Below are positions 36,701 to 45,488 of a DNA stretch of 64,000 nucleotides, one piece after another (within the stretch, counting starts at the first letter, position 1; each line of letters opens with the position of its first letter). This DNA is from an uncultured Anaerolineae bacterium (GTDB lineage: Bacteria > Chloroflexota > Anaerolineae > Aggregatilineales > Phototrophicaceae), in contig CAKQCB010000005.1 in assembly GCA_934216615.1 (NCBI GenBank), forward strand, positions 139,450 through 203,449, in the 5' to 3' direction. The notes under the pieces are model-generated. The model searched no databases. It saw only the letters and a program-made list of their open reading frames with translations, and was not told where the DNA came from. The position numbers and the translations under genes are program-made.

Positions 36701-36940
36701 GGCAAAGATCGCGTTCTGGGCGCCTTCGATGATCACTTCTGTGGGAATGAACCCCTGCCGAATCGTGATGAGCGAGAGGTCGGGCGGTTCGCCATGCAGA
36801 CGGATCGACCCTTGCGCAAAGGTCATTTGGATGGAAACGCTGAAACACCCCATGATGAGCATCACATAGAGAACAACCCATCGTATTCGAGGTGTAAAGG
36901 ATAGTTTCCCGTACAAGAGTTTCGCTTTCACAAAAACCAT
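33773..36940 (-). CDS. Large secreted protein of unknown function
   Basis: The protein has 1055 residues. A basic start and one hydrophobic segment (about 20-42) give a signal peptide ending near TFAQG. The rest is beta-rich without obvious sequence repeats and low in cysteine; Ig-like modules are likely given strands such as TVTAQGMIQDLQGHEYQGG and VTAPSGTQYQGAGETSS. I see no catalytic motif. It is the middle gene of three secreted-protein genes: 67 nt after the PDZ protein gene and overlapping the propeller cytochrome gene. Confidence 0.72.
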   Translation of the reverse strand: MVFVKAKLLYGKLSFTPRIRWVVLYVMLIMGCFSVSIQMTFAQGSIRLHGEPPDLSLITIRQGFIPTEVIIEGAQNAIFANATVYVRNMNTGDTAVTRAGITGMFSITVRGLVTDPYAISPSVEGFNTESNPNLLPDSLPGGPAAILFPNDADGYQFGGTLSDASILGRDVFWSATMNPAVTTWGAGERLTFEIPVTFTTSESPDSGIFSAQIAWIPIATLQADGNLRAVPDVTTGNGWSTTFTPSGLPIHGVYPARASADMLYSEVFGFIRDEVLVFRYEMPITETISAGLYTPTFTGYYTDGDGQTSAWTEVADQALQLRLPFVFALNLPEDDPPVTQLPFVLWMDDPSDGSRGVLPEEDQDWVGLSNHVRFNSPTYILPPNGENNAPYYSLEPYMPNQFLNQYRADVVPLIPFDETSGSLSITVARPDESVTRFANIPILGAQRSSILEDEATRFGVNSPVDLYQFATFNRDVSRFVFDQYGLYTVTAQGMIQDLQGHEYQGGGTYSVLIAEPIDMMPDVLSGTPFHVGDLVATGLHLLPHMPAEVSVQIQIFPADGAETIEYTYSGTANDFGVFQAETPFITLDVVGEYLIDYEARYTDAQGRLWAGSLRSAGAISEVESNLVVHGERGFIHRDEPYSQARYLTQVFDRVTGALTLNFPFFSGDVLTLRDGNDAIRPSLSWTTYPPENDIHETTSELNGYAYVSAVRPDVSARQFVTALPMQVDYSWTTQDPYNQQLGAGALGDFAGDYHYLFANIVNADAQVGGYASLSLVTRTETSPTVMSPYRGSVGDADRGPLMRINNTDVDYFFLPTTVRAGDLYFLNQPLQVVGYATPPIQSEVFWTVTAPSGTQYQGAGETSSIGWFTALESVTADEVGVWEVAIEVRPNGQPIDGVLTNPNSGSLLGEESVIQRGSYHIYVLPPDFTPLPWNAVNSSVQIPPALAYNFNFVAPETWTSYRAMHTLTTAGWILADDTLPLNGRSLSYAYNATNLTREYSQIEVLNRTSGLAASDVRSLIFVLVGTDAQGTPQITARAFTMFHDRLVSLMEGGIP

Positions 36941-37007
36941 TTCTCAGCAGACACGAGTATACAAACGATTAGGTCGATGCCAAAACATCGAACACAAATG
37001 GCGTGCC

Positions 37008-39245
37008 TCACTCCACCGAACTAAAACGCAAATTGAACGTCGCAGGGGTGAAAACATCCTCGGAAACGGCGCTCACGGTCACAATAAAAATCTCGTTGGG
37101 CGCAAGGTCAAACGTCCATTCCCCTACGGGCAGGCTGGCGTCGGCGTTGAGCAAACGGCGGACGCGCATACGCTCTGTGTCTGGTTGTAAGGCGGCGGCT
37201 TGGACGATAAAGGCTTGTGACGCGTTGTTATCGACCTGTGACATGCCTTGTAAAATCCAGTCTGAGCGGGTGTCGGCCGTGTCGAGATAATTCAGCGCGT
37301 CAATGCGGATGTTGTCGAGCGCAAAGCCGAGGTTATCCCGTTGGGGTAGAAAGACGGTTTCAAAACGAAGTCCCACCGTTTGCCCAAGATACGGGTTTAA
37401 ATCCAACGAATACGAAACCCATTGGGGCGTAGGCAAGATGAGCCGTTCGCCTAACGTGACAGGAATATCAAGGGTTTCGTCCCCCCGCTGAATCATCAAG
37501 TCGATGGTGTCGCCGATTTCGTATTCTGCCAGCACGTCGAGGATATTCGGCAGACGTCCCCAACGTGCGCCATTCTGCCCAATGATGACATCGTTCGCGA
37601 GGATTCCCGCTCGGTCGGCAGCCCCGCCTTCATTCACAGCGGCGATCACCATATCTTCCCCCGCAAAAATGCCAAGCGCGGGAAAGCGCACCACACCATC
37701 GAGATTGCTCACCCCTGTCATGCCTGCGCCGTATGCCATGCCGAAGGGATTGGTTTCAGGGTTTAAGACATTCGTTTCGCCTTGAGGTTCAGCGTGTAAA
37801 GGCGTCCACGTCGCGCCGTCATCCGTCGATACGCTGACATAGGCATAATTCCAACCGTGCGCGAGGTCAAACCATGCGTCAAATGTGAGTTCGGCTTGGT
37901 TCACATTCTGTAAGTTAAACGCCCGCGTCATGTGATGATTGCTATTCACAGTCGTGCCCGACCAATAATAACTGTCGTTATGTTGGCGGGGCGGTGCAAA
38001 CGGCAGGCGGGGCGAACGGTCACTGCCGATAAAAGTCGTCGTCACGGTTTGCGGGGCACTGCCGTTGCTAAACACATAGATCATCGCCCCATACGGGTTC
38101 ACCGATTGGTTGGATAACACAACAGGTTCGGCGAGGTCTTGAAACATCCATGTGTAAGCGCGCAGGCTGTTATCGACTTCGCGGACCTCGTAGCGTCCAT
38201 CCCCAAACGGCAGGTTGAGCGCAGACGCCATCACAAAGTCCGCAAAGGCGTCATTTCCGGTTACGACCGCGCCCGTCGCAAAATCAATCTGCTCGGTCAA
38301 CAGTTCATCGAGCGCGTCCATTCCCTGTGAGGTGGTGGTGTAGGCATCCATCATCACGCCGTAGCGCGATTGTAAATAAGAGAGGAATACCTGCTGACCG
38401 ATCTGGGTGATCGGCTGGCTTTCAAGTGTGCTGGAACGGGTTAAGCCGACATCCATATTGCCAAAATAGGCCACGACTTCCTCATCACTGATGGGGATTT
38501 GTAACAATGTGCGTTGGGTGTTGATCGACAGCGCGTTCACCAGCCAAGGGGTCAAGTTGGGGTTGAGCGATGACACGACCTCATCAAAGACCGCGTTCAC
38601 CATCAATGGGGCATAGAGTTGGTTTTGTAAGTCGGCCTCGCTCAAAGCAGACATATTCACATAAAACATCTCGTGTTGGTTGCTGTACCCGTTCGGCACG
38701 AGCGATAACATCTGCACATCGTTCGGGTTGGTAAAAATCACATCATCGCCCGCGAGGTTTTTGGCTAAAAGAACATACCAATGTGAATCACCATCAATAT
38801 CCGTCAAGGTGACGAGGTCGGCGGGGTTGCGTAAACTGCCCCCATTTTCATTTGAGGGCAGGCGCAAAGAACGATATTGGTCAGACTGGCGCAGTAAGCC
38901 GATGGTTTGGGTGAAGCCCGTCGCCAGCGCATTGGCAATTTCAGGGCTGAGCGTGATGCCTTCTTCCGCCCACACATATACCATCGCGGTCGCCGCGATC
39001 AAACGCGCTTCGACTTGGACAGGGGTCAGCGCCTCTTGCCGAGACACCCAAAAATCGAACGTGTCCCCAATGGCATACTGTGGGGAAAGCTCAGGGATGC
39101 TGACTTCGCCCGAATAGCTTAAATAACGCGTGGCTAAACCCATCACATCCCGTTGTGTTGGGGAAACATCCTGCGCCATCCCCACCCACATCGGCACACT
39201 TATCAGGGATGCCCCTACCCATTGAACCCAGCGTTTTCGTTTCAC
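37008..39245 (-). CDS. Secreted PDZ-domain protein with immune-inhibitor-A-like region, no protease motif
   Basis: The protein has 745 residues from a GTG start. A signal peptide covers the first ~25 residues. The region ~330-500 resembles the MAM-like beta domain found in immune inhibitor A peptidases (WFDLAHGWNYAYVSVSTDDG). It is followed by a PDZ domain (about 520-620, EGGAADRAGILANDVI) and another beta-sandwich domain. I searched the translation for HExxH and found none, so it is probably not an M6 metallopeptidase, or has lost activity. First gene of the three-gene secreted cluster; the upstream 210 nt separate it from a divergent kinase gene. Confidence 0.7.
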   Translation of the reverse strand: MKRKRWVQWVGASLISVPMWVGMAQDVSPTQRDVMGLATRYLSYSGEVSIPELSPQYAIGDTFDFWVSRQEALTPVQVEARLIAATAMVYVWAEEGITLSPEIANALATGFTQTIGLLRQSDQYRSLRLPSNENGGSLRNPADLVTLTDIDGDSHWYVLLAKNLAGDDVIFTNPNDVQMLSLVPNGYSNQHEMFYVNMSALSEADLQNQLYAPLMVNAVFDEVVSSLNPNLTPWLVNALSINTQRTLLQIPISDEEVVAYFGNMDVGLTRSSTLESQPITQIGQQVFLSYLQSRYGVMMDAYTTTSQGMDALDELLTEQIDFATGAVVTGNDAFADFVMASALNLPFGDGRYEVREVDNSLRAYTWMFQDLAEPVVLSNQSVNPYGAMIYVFSNGSAPQTVTTTFIGSDRSPRLPFAPPRQHNDSYYWSGTTVNSNHHMTRAFNLQNVNQAELTFDAWFDLAHGWNYAYVSVSTDDGATWTPLHAEPQGETNVLNPETNPFGMAYGAGMTGVSNLDGVVRFPALGIFAGEDMVIAAVNEGGAADRAGILANDVIIGQNGARWGRLPNILDVLAEYEIGDTIDLMIQRGDETLDIPVTLGERLILPTPQWVSYSLDLNPYLGQTVGLRFETVFLPQRDNLGFALDNIRIDALNYLDTADTRSDWILQGMSQVDNNASQAFIVQAAALQPDTERMRVRRLLNADASLPVGEWTFDLAPNEIFIVTVSAVSEDVFTPATFNLRFSSVE

Positions 39246-39455
39246 AGGTATTCACCTACCGCGTACAAAAATTTTCTTTGTGTAGATTACCATAGAAGAT
39301 GGTTCACCGCAGTGAAAAGAAATCCCACTTAGAACGATGCGTTTATGAGAAAATTCAGCCCACAACCGCGTGATCTTATCGTTCAGAAAAACTAAAACTC
39401 GCTATACTTAAACCTAGAAAATTATTCTGTTCCCAAATGAAGAAAGTCAACTTAT

Positions 39456-41984
39456 ATGGATGTTGGAGTTGAATTCGAGAATTACCGTATTCTTGAGCAT
39501 ATTGGGCGTGGAGGGATGGCTGATGTTTGGTCTGCGCGCGATAAACGACTCAGCCGAACGGTGGCGATCAAAACGATTGCGCGCGACCTTTCTAACGATA
39601 CCAATCCAATCCAGCTATTCGAGAAAGAAGCGCAGACGATCGCGGCTTTAGAACACCCGCACATTTTGCCTGTCTACGGCTTTGGGGAATATGAAGGCCA
39701 GTTGTTCATCGCCATGCGTTATGTTTCGGGCGGTTCGCTCGAATCACTTTTAGAGCGCAGCCCGCTTTCATTAGAAGAAACCCTGCGCGTGTCGCGCGCG
39801 GTTGGCCAAGCGTTGGATTATGCCCATACCAACAAAGTCATCCATTTGGATTTAAAACCGTCGAACATCTTGCTGGATAGTTATCAATCCCCCTATCTGG
39901 CCGATTTTGGGTTGGCGACGATGCTCGGGCCAGAAGGACGCGCCGCAAACCCGGGTTCAGGCACCCTGCTGTATATGGCGCCGGAACAACTGACTTCGGA
40001 AGTGCTCGATCATCGGGTGGATATTTATAGTTTTGCCATCCTGATCTTTCACATGATGACCGGTCAACTACCGTTTGACGCGGCGATGCCGTTGGCCTTG
40101 AAACAACTTCAGATGAGCGAAAATATCCCTGAAGTGCAAAGTGTATTGCCCGGCCTGCCCAGCGCGCTCAATACGGTTTTGCAAAAAGGAACGTCGCTCA
40201 ACCCCGAACAACGTCAGGCTTCGCTCGAAACACTGATCCAAGACTTAGAGAAGATCATCCAACCGAACAGCATTTCACTCCAAAACCTGCAACGGCAAAC
40301 GGGGCAACCTGCAGCAACGCCAACTTTACCCCTCAACGATTTGCTCTCTAACCCTATCGACCATTTGATCTCGCGCCCCAAACAAGCGATGCCCTCAGAC
40401 AGCACGCAGATCATCTTAGACGATCAACACGATATTGACCTAATCAGCCGTGTACCCCGTGTCAAACAAGAATCCCTTTCCGACAGCACCCAAATTGATC
40501 TGTTAGACAATTTGATCTCTCGTCCGAACGTCCCTATACAAGCCCAGCCCGTTCAGCCTACCGAGCTTAAAATTGATGTCAGCGATTTAAGCCCCGCGCT
40601 GGAAGTCACCCCGCCCGAAGCGGTCAAACGCGAAGAAGTCGATATTTATCAACGCGCACGCCGTATTTATGCACAGGGCAAGGGGCGTTTCCCGTTGGGC
40701 ATCACCGATTATATTTTGATTGCGGATTACTACGCTGAAGCGGAAAAACATCAGCTTGAACTGGACGACGCAGGCTTACAGATGTTACTTCGCGGAGCGT
40801 TGGAATATGATCACGAAATTGAATTTTGGTGGTCAAAACTTTCGTTGGAAAATCAACGTTGGACAGCACTGCATACCATCCGCAGTGAAAGCGCACCCGC
40901 CCGTATTCGCGGGTTGCAAAAACTCGAAACGATTGAAGACACCCAACCGCCTCATATTGCGGAACGGGTCGCCCAAACTTTACAGGTTGAGACCGTCCCC
41001 GCAGTAGAACGCGCCGCCCTGCGGGTACTCGCTCAACGTGGATCAACCACCGTTAAGGCAGATGTTGACGATCACAAACATCTTTGGCGCACGACGGCAT
41101 TTTCACCCGAAATTGACCTGTTGATCGCCCAAAAAGCGCTCGACTTTGACGAACCCATCACGGCTGAATTAGCGTCACGAACGATTGGTCAAATTTATTC
41201 GGTCACCGCCGTTCAAGAAATTTTGGAACAACGCAGAGAAGGGAATAAACACGCGCTCAAAGCGCTGGCAGTCATTCGTGATCAAGCCCTTTCCTTACCG
41301 CCGGAAGTCGCCCCCACCGAACGCTTTTATGCGTGGATCGCAAACACCTATCGGCGCTTGACCAGTCACCCGCTCGAAACGATGTGGCGATTCTTATGGG
41401 CGACGATTGGGGGCACATTCGCGATGGCGACCTATGTTTGGATCGCATTCACCAATGTTCCAGGAGCATTTTTACTCACCGCGCAAGTTTGGGGGCGGGC
41501 GGTTTCGATTGGCCTTTCCTTTGGCGTGCTGATCGGGATTTTGGTCCTCATTGCGGGCGAAATTCCAGAGCGGTTGATCGGCTTTTGGAAGTGGTGGGCA
41601 CGGCTTCTGTGGAGCGTCAGCGCAGGCTTGATCTTAGGGACGCTCAGTTGGGGCGTGTTTAGCTATCTGATTCTTGAATTAGACCCTGAATGGAATGTGA
41701 TGCTGTTGGGGGGCGTTGGCACAGCGGTGGCTTTCGGCATCACCAGTTTAGTCCGTTTGTCGGGATGGTTGAAAGTGTTCATCGCGACGATGGGCATCGG
41801 CGCGCCGATTGTAATCGCATGGGATATGTACAACCAGAGCACCCTTCCCGTACCCATCATGTACTTATTCGATTACGTACAACATTGGGTGATTCCGTTT
41901 TTCATCCTCATCGGTTTAGGCGCACATTTTCAAGCGCTCTGGCATGATCTTAAGGCCCTGCGCGCTCGGTTCACCCGCTCATAA
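39456..41984 (+). CDS. Ser/Thr protein kinase, non-RD type, with multi-pass membrane tail
   Basis: The protein has 842 residues. The kinase domain (about 9-270) has GRGGMADVW (17-25), Lys39 and DFG (150-152). The catalytic loop reads HLDLKPSN (130-137), with Leu131 where most kinases have Arg; the catalytic Asp132 and Lys134 are kept, so activity is expected. A long linker contains two near-copies of a motif like SDSTQI(I/D)LDD...LISR. A helical region (~390-620) follows, then about six transmembrane helices (~640-820) and a short basic tail. This is unlike the single-helix PknB layout. A TATACT box lies at 39403-39408 without a good -35. Confidence 0.9.
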   Translation: MDVGVEFENYRILEHIGRGGMADVWSARDKRLSRTVAIKTIARDLSNDTNPIQLFEKEAQTIAALEHPHILPVYGFGEYEGQLFIAMRYVSGGSLESLLERSPLSLEETLRVSRAVGQALDYAHTNKVIHLDLKPSNILLDSYQSPYLADFGLATMLGPEGRAANPGSGTLLYMAPEQLTSEVLDHRVDIYSFAILIFHMMTGQLPFDAAMPLALKQLQMSENIPEVQSVLPGLPSALNTVLQKGTSLNPEQRQASLETLIQDLEKIIQPNSISLQNLQRQTGQPAATPTLPLNDLLSNPIDHLISRPKQAMPSDSTQIILDDQHDIDLISRVPRVKQESLSDSTQIDLLDNLISRPNVPIQAQPVQPTELKIDVSDLSPALEVTPPEAVKREEVDIYQRARRIYAQGKGRFPLGITDYILIADYYAEAEKHQLELDDAGLQMLLRGALEYDHEIEFWWSKLSLENQRWTALHTIRSESAPARIRGLQKLETIEDTQPPHIAERVAQTLQVETVPAVERAALRVLAQRGSTTVKADVDDHKHLWRTTAFSPEIDLLIAQKALDFDEPITAELASRTIGQIYSVTAVQEILEQRREGNKHALKALAVIRDQALSLPPEVAPTERFYAWIANTYRRLTSHPLETMWRFLWATIGGTFAMATYVWIAFTNVPGAFLLTAQVWGRAVSIGLSFGVLIGILVLIAGEIPERLIGFWKWWARLLWSVSAGLILGTLSWGVFSYLILELDPEWNVMLLGGVGTAVAFGITSLVRLSGWLKVFIATMGIGAPIVIAWDMYNQSTLPVPIMYLFDYVQHWVIPFFILIGLGAHFQALWHDLKALRARFTRS

Positions 41985-41994
41985 ACAATTGAAA

Positions 41995-42023
41995 GCCCCT
42001 TGTCCATCCACACGACAAGGGGC
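41995..42023. terminator. Hairpin between convergent genes
   Basis: GCCCCTTGTC (41995-42004) pairs with GACAAGGGGC (42014-42023) around a 9-nt loop. There is no strong U-run on either strand. Placement between the kinase gene and the convergent NTF2-like gene suggests termination. Confidence 0.6.
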
Positions 42024-42046
42024 CATTATGTTCATCATGAGGTTGG

Positions 42047-42445
42047 TTATTGAATAATACGTGTGGAATAGCTCCGCATATTCATGATTTTTCCATTTTC
42101 AAAAATCACCACTGTGACACCGCGTTCACGACGGCGCACGCCGTTGATGGTGACATCAAAAATAGAATCGAAATAGCCGGTTCCGCCGTTATCGGTGGTG
42201 GCATAAATTTGATCTAAAATATTCCATGAATGGATTTCATTCCCTGAAACAAACCAACATTCTAGCTCTTTGCGAAAGTCGTTCAGTTTGTTGCAGTTCA
42301 CGCTATTCAAAATTTGGATGCGACAATCGTCGTGACAGACTTCTTGAATAGCGTCAATATCCTGCTTTACCCACGCATTGACATAATCGGTAATGATAGT
42401 TTCAGCTTGCGAAACATCTAAAATATCTCTTACTTCTATCGACAT
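42047..42445 (-). CDS. NTF2-like (SnoaL-type) protein
   Basis: The protein has 132 residues with the helix-then-curved-sheet pattern of the NTF2-like fold: YVNAWVKQDIDAIQEVCHDD in the first helices, then strands ending in VVIFENGKIMNMRSYS. Members are enzymes or ligand-binding accessory proteins, so no specific activity can be given. It stands alone; the 180 nt upstream are AT-rich. Confidence 0.78.
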   Translation of the reverse strand: MSIEVRDILDVSQAETIITDYVNAWVKQDIDAIQEVCHDDCRIQILNSVNCNKLNDFRKELECWFVSGNEIHSWNILDQIYATTDNGGTGYFDSIFDVTINGVRRRERGVTVVIFENGKIMNMRSYSTRIIQ

Positions 42446-42626
42446 AAGATATATGCCCTAATACATTAACTTAGAATGATGAATCAATTTAGAAGTCTAT
42501 ATTATTTACCGTTTTATTAATTTACGCAAAGTTTCTTATGCGATAATAAGAGAAAAATAAGTACCGAATAGTTTTTAAATTATTGATTTAGGATTAATAC
42601 CCAGTCAAAATAGGCGCGGAACTTTA

Positions 42627-43088
42627 TCATATACGTCCGTATAGGCGACCGCCAAATTCCCCTACCAATTTATCATCGAGGTCGTCGGCATACGTCGCGA
42701 CTAAATTAATGATCATGTTGGCTTCGATTGGGTCTAGACCTTCTAAGGCACGTTCGCTGAAGACATAGATCACGTCGAGATACACACCTAATGAAGCGTT
42801 CGTCAGTTTGAGGTTCAACTCCAACAAATGGCGATACAACGGAAACAGATTATTTTCGGGCAGATGGACAATGGGCGATAACACCTGTAAATATCCGCTT
42901 CCGTCTTGTTGGGTGACGTAGACTTCAATCGTTGCCGAGCCACGCGGGAAGTGCCACGCATAGCCTTCGTTGGCGTGCATCCGCGCTTGTTCTGGGTCAA
43001 CGCCGATGCCGAGCAAAATTTGTTCCACCGTCACCGCATGGGTTTCTAACCCCGTCACCGGTTGTTTACGTCCGCGTGAATTAAACAT
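42627..43088 (-). CDS. YbjN-domain protein
   Basis: The protein has 153 residues. A short basic start is followed by a YbjN/type III secretion chaperone-like fold: VEVYVTQQDGSGYLQVLSP strands, then LYRHLLELNLKLTNASLGV and the C-terminal helix YADDLDDKLVGEFG. YbjN proteins are small regulatory or chaperone-like proteins of uncertain role. It follows the pseudoprotease gene by 20 nt, with the ribosome binding site AAAGGAT. Confidence 0.8.
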   Translation of the reverse strand: MFNSRGRKQPVTGLETHAVTVEQILLGIGVDPEQARMHANEGYAWHFPRGSATIEVYVTQQDGSGYLQVLSPIVHLPENNLFPLYRHLLELNLKLTNASLGVYLDVIYVFSERALEGLDPIEANMIINLVATYADDLDDKLVGEFGGRLYGRI

Positions 43089-43108
43089 CCCTGATTATCC
43101 TTTTGATT

Positions 43109-44191
43109 TTAAGTGAGTGACTGATTGGGCACATTCATCAACGATTGACCACAACGAAGGCAGCGTCCGCCAAAGCTTGGCGCTGTCCCGCAGTGTGAGC
43201 ATCTGCGCAAGACAGAACCCGCCTCATACAGATAATCCCCTTCTGGTTTGCGCACACGACGTTGATTCTGCATGTAGGACAAAACCGTTCCGCACACTTC
43301 ACAGTAAGCGTACCCTGTCAGCCCTGAGCGGGCACGACTTCCGCAAGAGGAACAGTAAACGCGCGGTTCGCGCGCTTCTTGAAGATACGCATCCATCCCT
43401 TTACGAATGGCTGAGATATGTAACCCAAAGAGATGACTCGACGTACGGCTGGTGTTTTTGGTCATCATACCCACCAAATAATTACGCTCATCAAAGATCG
43501 GGTCGCCTCCATTGTCAGGTATGCGTGTGAAGGTGGTCGGCACCCAAAACTGTGCCATCAAGCGTTGGGTTGGGCGCTGAAAACCTTGAATCATTTCGCC
43601 ATCGTAGTTGACGACGACCAACGGCGAATCTTCAGGCACCACCGTCAAATTAGTGATCGGCATGGTTTCGGGTAAACGCGCTTCGACCCGTATCAACGCC
43701 AAATCGATATTGGGGAATGCGCGTAGCACCTGCCCCATCACCTGCTGGCCGATGTGCAACTCCACCACCACTTGATCCACATTTCCGACCAGATAGCGGG
43801 TGGTCGCGACGATACCATCCTGCGTGACAAAAAACCCTGTCCCCGGGCCGTTGGGTGTTCCTGAAATACGCACCACATGCTCAGCAACATTGAAGCTGGT
43901 GTTCTTCGCACTGCTCATCACAGGGGCGACGGTGGGCAAACTCGGCTTCATCAACGTGGTGAGGCGCTGCTGCGCATCCTGATTGTTCGGGTCGGCTTCA
44001 AGGGCTTCGGTGTAATATTCGCGCTTCAGGCTCTCGTCATGTGTGGTTTCTGCCAACCATAAATAGGCAACAGCGCGCATGGGGTTGGTTAAATCCCCTC
44101 TGCGCAGGGCAAATTTAATCAAGCGTGCGCCTTCGTCTAAACTCCCTGACTGAATGGCGGTAATCCCTTGTTCAAGAATTTTGAGGCCCAT
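43109..44191 (-). CDS. Trypsin-fold pseudoprotease with TPR-like start and two zinc ribbons
   Basis: The protein has 360 residues. N-terminal ~80 residues are helical and TPR-like (EYYTEALEADPNNQDAQQRL). Residues ~100-270 follow the HtrA/S1C trypsin pattern: GTGFFVTQDGIVATTRYLVG, then NIDLALIRV with the catalytic Asp163. The catalytic His position reads Tyr133 and the GNSGGP motif reads DNGGDPIF, with Gly228 replacing Ser. It should therefore be inactive. Two four-cysteine zinc ribbons follow (Cys280/283/297/300 and Cys331/334/344/347). No signal peptide, so it is cytoplasmic, unlike HtrA. Its start codon abuts the stop of the DUF3048 gene. Confidence 0.8.
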   Translation of the reverse strand: MGLKILEQGITAIQSGSLDEGARLIKFALRRGDLTNPMRAVAYLWLAETTHDESLKREYYTEALEADPNNQDAQQRLTTLMKPSLPTVAPVMSSAKNTSFNVAEHVVRISGTPNGPGTGFFVTQDGIVATTRYLVGNVDQVVVELHIGQQVMGQVLRAFPNIDLALIRVEARLPETMPITNLTVVPEDSPLVVVNYDGEMIQGFQRPTQRLMAQFWVPTTFTRIPDNGGDPIFDERNYLVGMMTKNTSRTSSHLFGLHISAIRKGMDAYLQEAREPRVYCSSCGSRARSGLTGYAYCEVCGTVLSYMQNQRRVRKPEGDYLYEAGSVLRRCSHCGTAPSFGGRCLRCGQSLMNVPNQSLT

Positions 44192-45241
44192 TTAGTTAAT
44201 CACCACACTTTCTATACTGGGGTCGAGCTGTTCGATCAGCGGAAAGACTTGGAACCATGTATTGCCTGTATTAAAGGGCAAAGCCCCGCCCGCGCGGTCG
44301 GTCAAGATGAGCATCTCGTCGCTGGTCGGCCGAACCCATCGCGCTAAATAGGCTTGACCATTGCGCAAGAGAACAGCGTCACCTTCGCCTGTCAAAACAA
44401 TCTCGATGCTTCGGCTGGCATTCGGCCCTTCACCACTCTCGACGATATCGGTCACAATATGCTCTGCATATAATAAAACCACATTTTGAGCCGTCACTTG
44501 CAATAAGGTTGTGCCGTCAAAATGGCCGATGCCGTCGCTCGAACGGCGATACCCCATCAAGTCGGGATCATAACGCCATTCGACAAACTCACCACGATAT
44601 CGAATCGAGAGATAATTCCCTGTGCGTGCAGGGTTGGGTGGGGGATTCGGGTCAAATATCATGCCTTCAAGTTCGGGCGTGGCTTGTAAGCCTTCCCGTT
44701 CGATGAGCTGTTGAATTTCGGTGAGGTCTGCGAAAAGATTGTGCGGAACGGGAATTTCTGCATCGCGGTAGTAATACGGGACGCCGTAGGTAGTCGTTCC
44801 GTTATAGGTACGGTCGAAAAATGCTGACGCGGATAAAAGTTCACCTACGCCGACACTCGTGCCCGAAAAAACCAACGCGGCTTGATACATCGGCACTAAT
44901 TCGAGATCGATCAACCGCGCACTGCGGATAGACCCAACACGGCGCGGCGCCTGACTATAAAAAATTCCTGAAAAACGGGTTAAGCCCGCTTCGGCGTAAT
45001 GTTCCCAAACGATATCTGCCGCATTTAAACCCGCCTGAGGGCGCACTAGCGGGGGTGCATTCGAAATTTTTACCACCAAAGGGCGCCGTTGAAGCACGCT
45101 GGGGTCGTCTACTGGCAGGCCAGTTAGTGGGTTTACGAGACGTGTTTCCGCCTCTACAGCAGGTTCGGACTGGGCACTCACCCCACCAAATATCAGGCTT
45201 CCACAACATAACAAGCCGACCAATCCACGCAGTAATTTCAT
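44192..45241 (-). CDS. DUF3048 (YerB-like) secreted protein
   Basis: The protein has 349 residues from the ATG at 45241. A signal peptide covers ~1-25. The DUF3048 signature follows: NPLTGLPVDDPSVLQRRPLV, RPQAGLNAADIVWEHYAEAG, and GSIRSARLIDLELV. A C-terminal beta domain carries RWVRPTSDE. YerB-like proteins are cell-envelope proteins whose role is unsettled. First gene of a three-gene minus-strand set (DUF3048, pseudoprotease, YbjN). Confidence 0.88.
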   Translation of the reverse strand: MKLLRGLVGLLCCGSLIFGGVSAQSEPAVEAETRLVNPLTGLPVDDPSVLQRRPLVVKISNAPPLVRPQAGLNAADIVWEHYAEAGLTRFSGIFYSQAPRRVGSIRSARLIDLELVPMYQAALVFSGTSVGVGELLSASAFFDRTYNGTTTYGVPYYYRDAEIPVPHNLFADLTEIQQLIEREGLQATPELEGMIFDPNPPPNPARTGNYLSIRYRGEFVEWRYDPDLMGYRRSSDGIGHFDGTTLLQVTAQNVVLLYAEHIVTDIVESGEGPNASRSIEIVLTGEGDAVLLRNGQAYLARWVRPTSDEMLILTDRAGGALPFNTGNTWFQVFPLIEQLDPSIESVVIN

Positions 45242-45342
45242 CAAGTTTCACCTATGACTTTCTACCTATCCCTCATTATACGTTGTGAGGGTTGATTGTT
45301 CTGTTGCATAAGCTGTACTACAATTCAATTATGTACGCTTTG

Positions 45343-45371
45343 TTGACGCGATATTTTCACGCCGTTATAAT
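45343..45371 (+). promoter_or_regulatory. Near-consensus promoter of the PATAN/GTPase genes
   Basis: TTGACG (45343-45348) and TATAAT (45366-45371) are separated by exactly 17 nt, matching at 5/6 and 6/6. It is the best promoter in the window. The start codon of the PATAN gene is about 110 nt after the expected transcription start, leaving a long AT-rich leader. Confidence 0.75.
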
Positions 45372-45488
45372 CATTGTTTACGCAATCATTTTATCATCGC
45401 GCATTTTTTCATTAGCACCTATTGTTTTTATATTGTGGATCTTCGCTCACAAACTTTATTTTAGCTGAGCGATCTTGTAGGGGGGCAC

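Noticed and set aside
37008..39245. M6 metallopeptidase call
   Set aside because: No HExxH motif in the translation.
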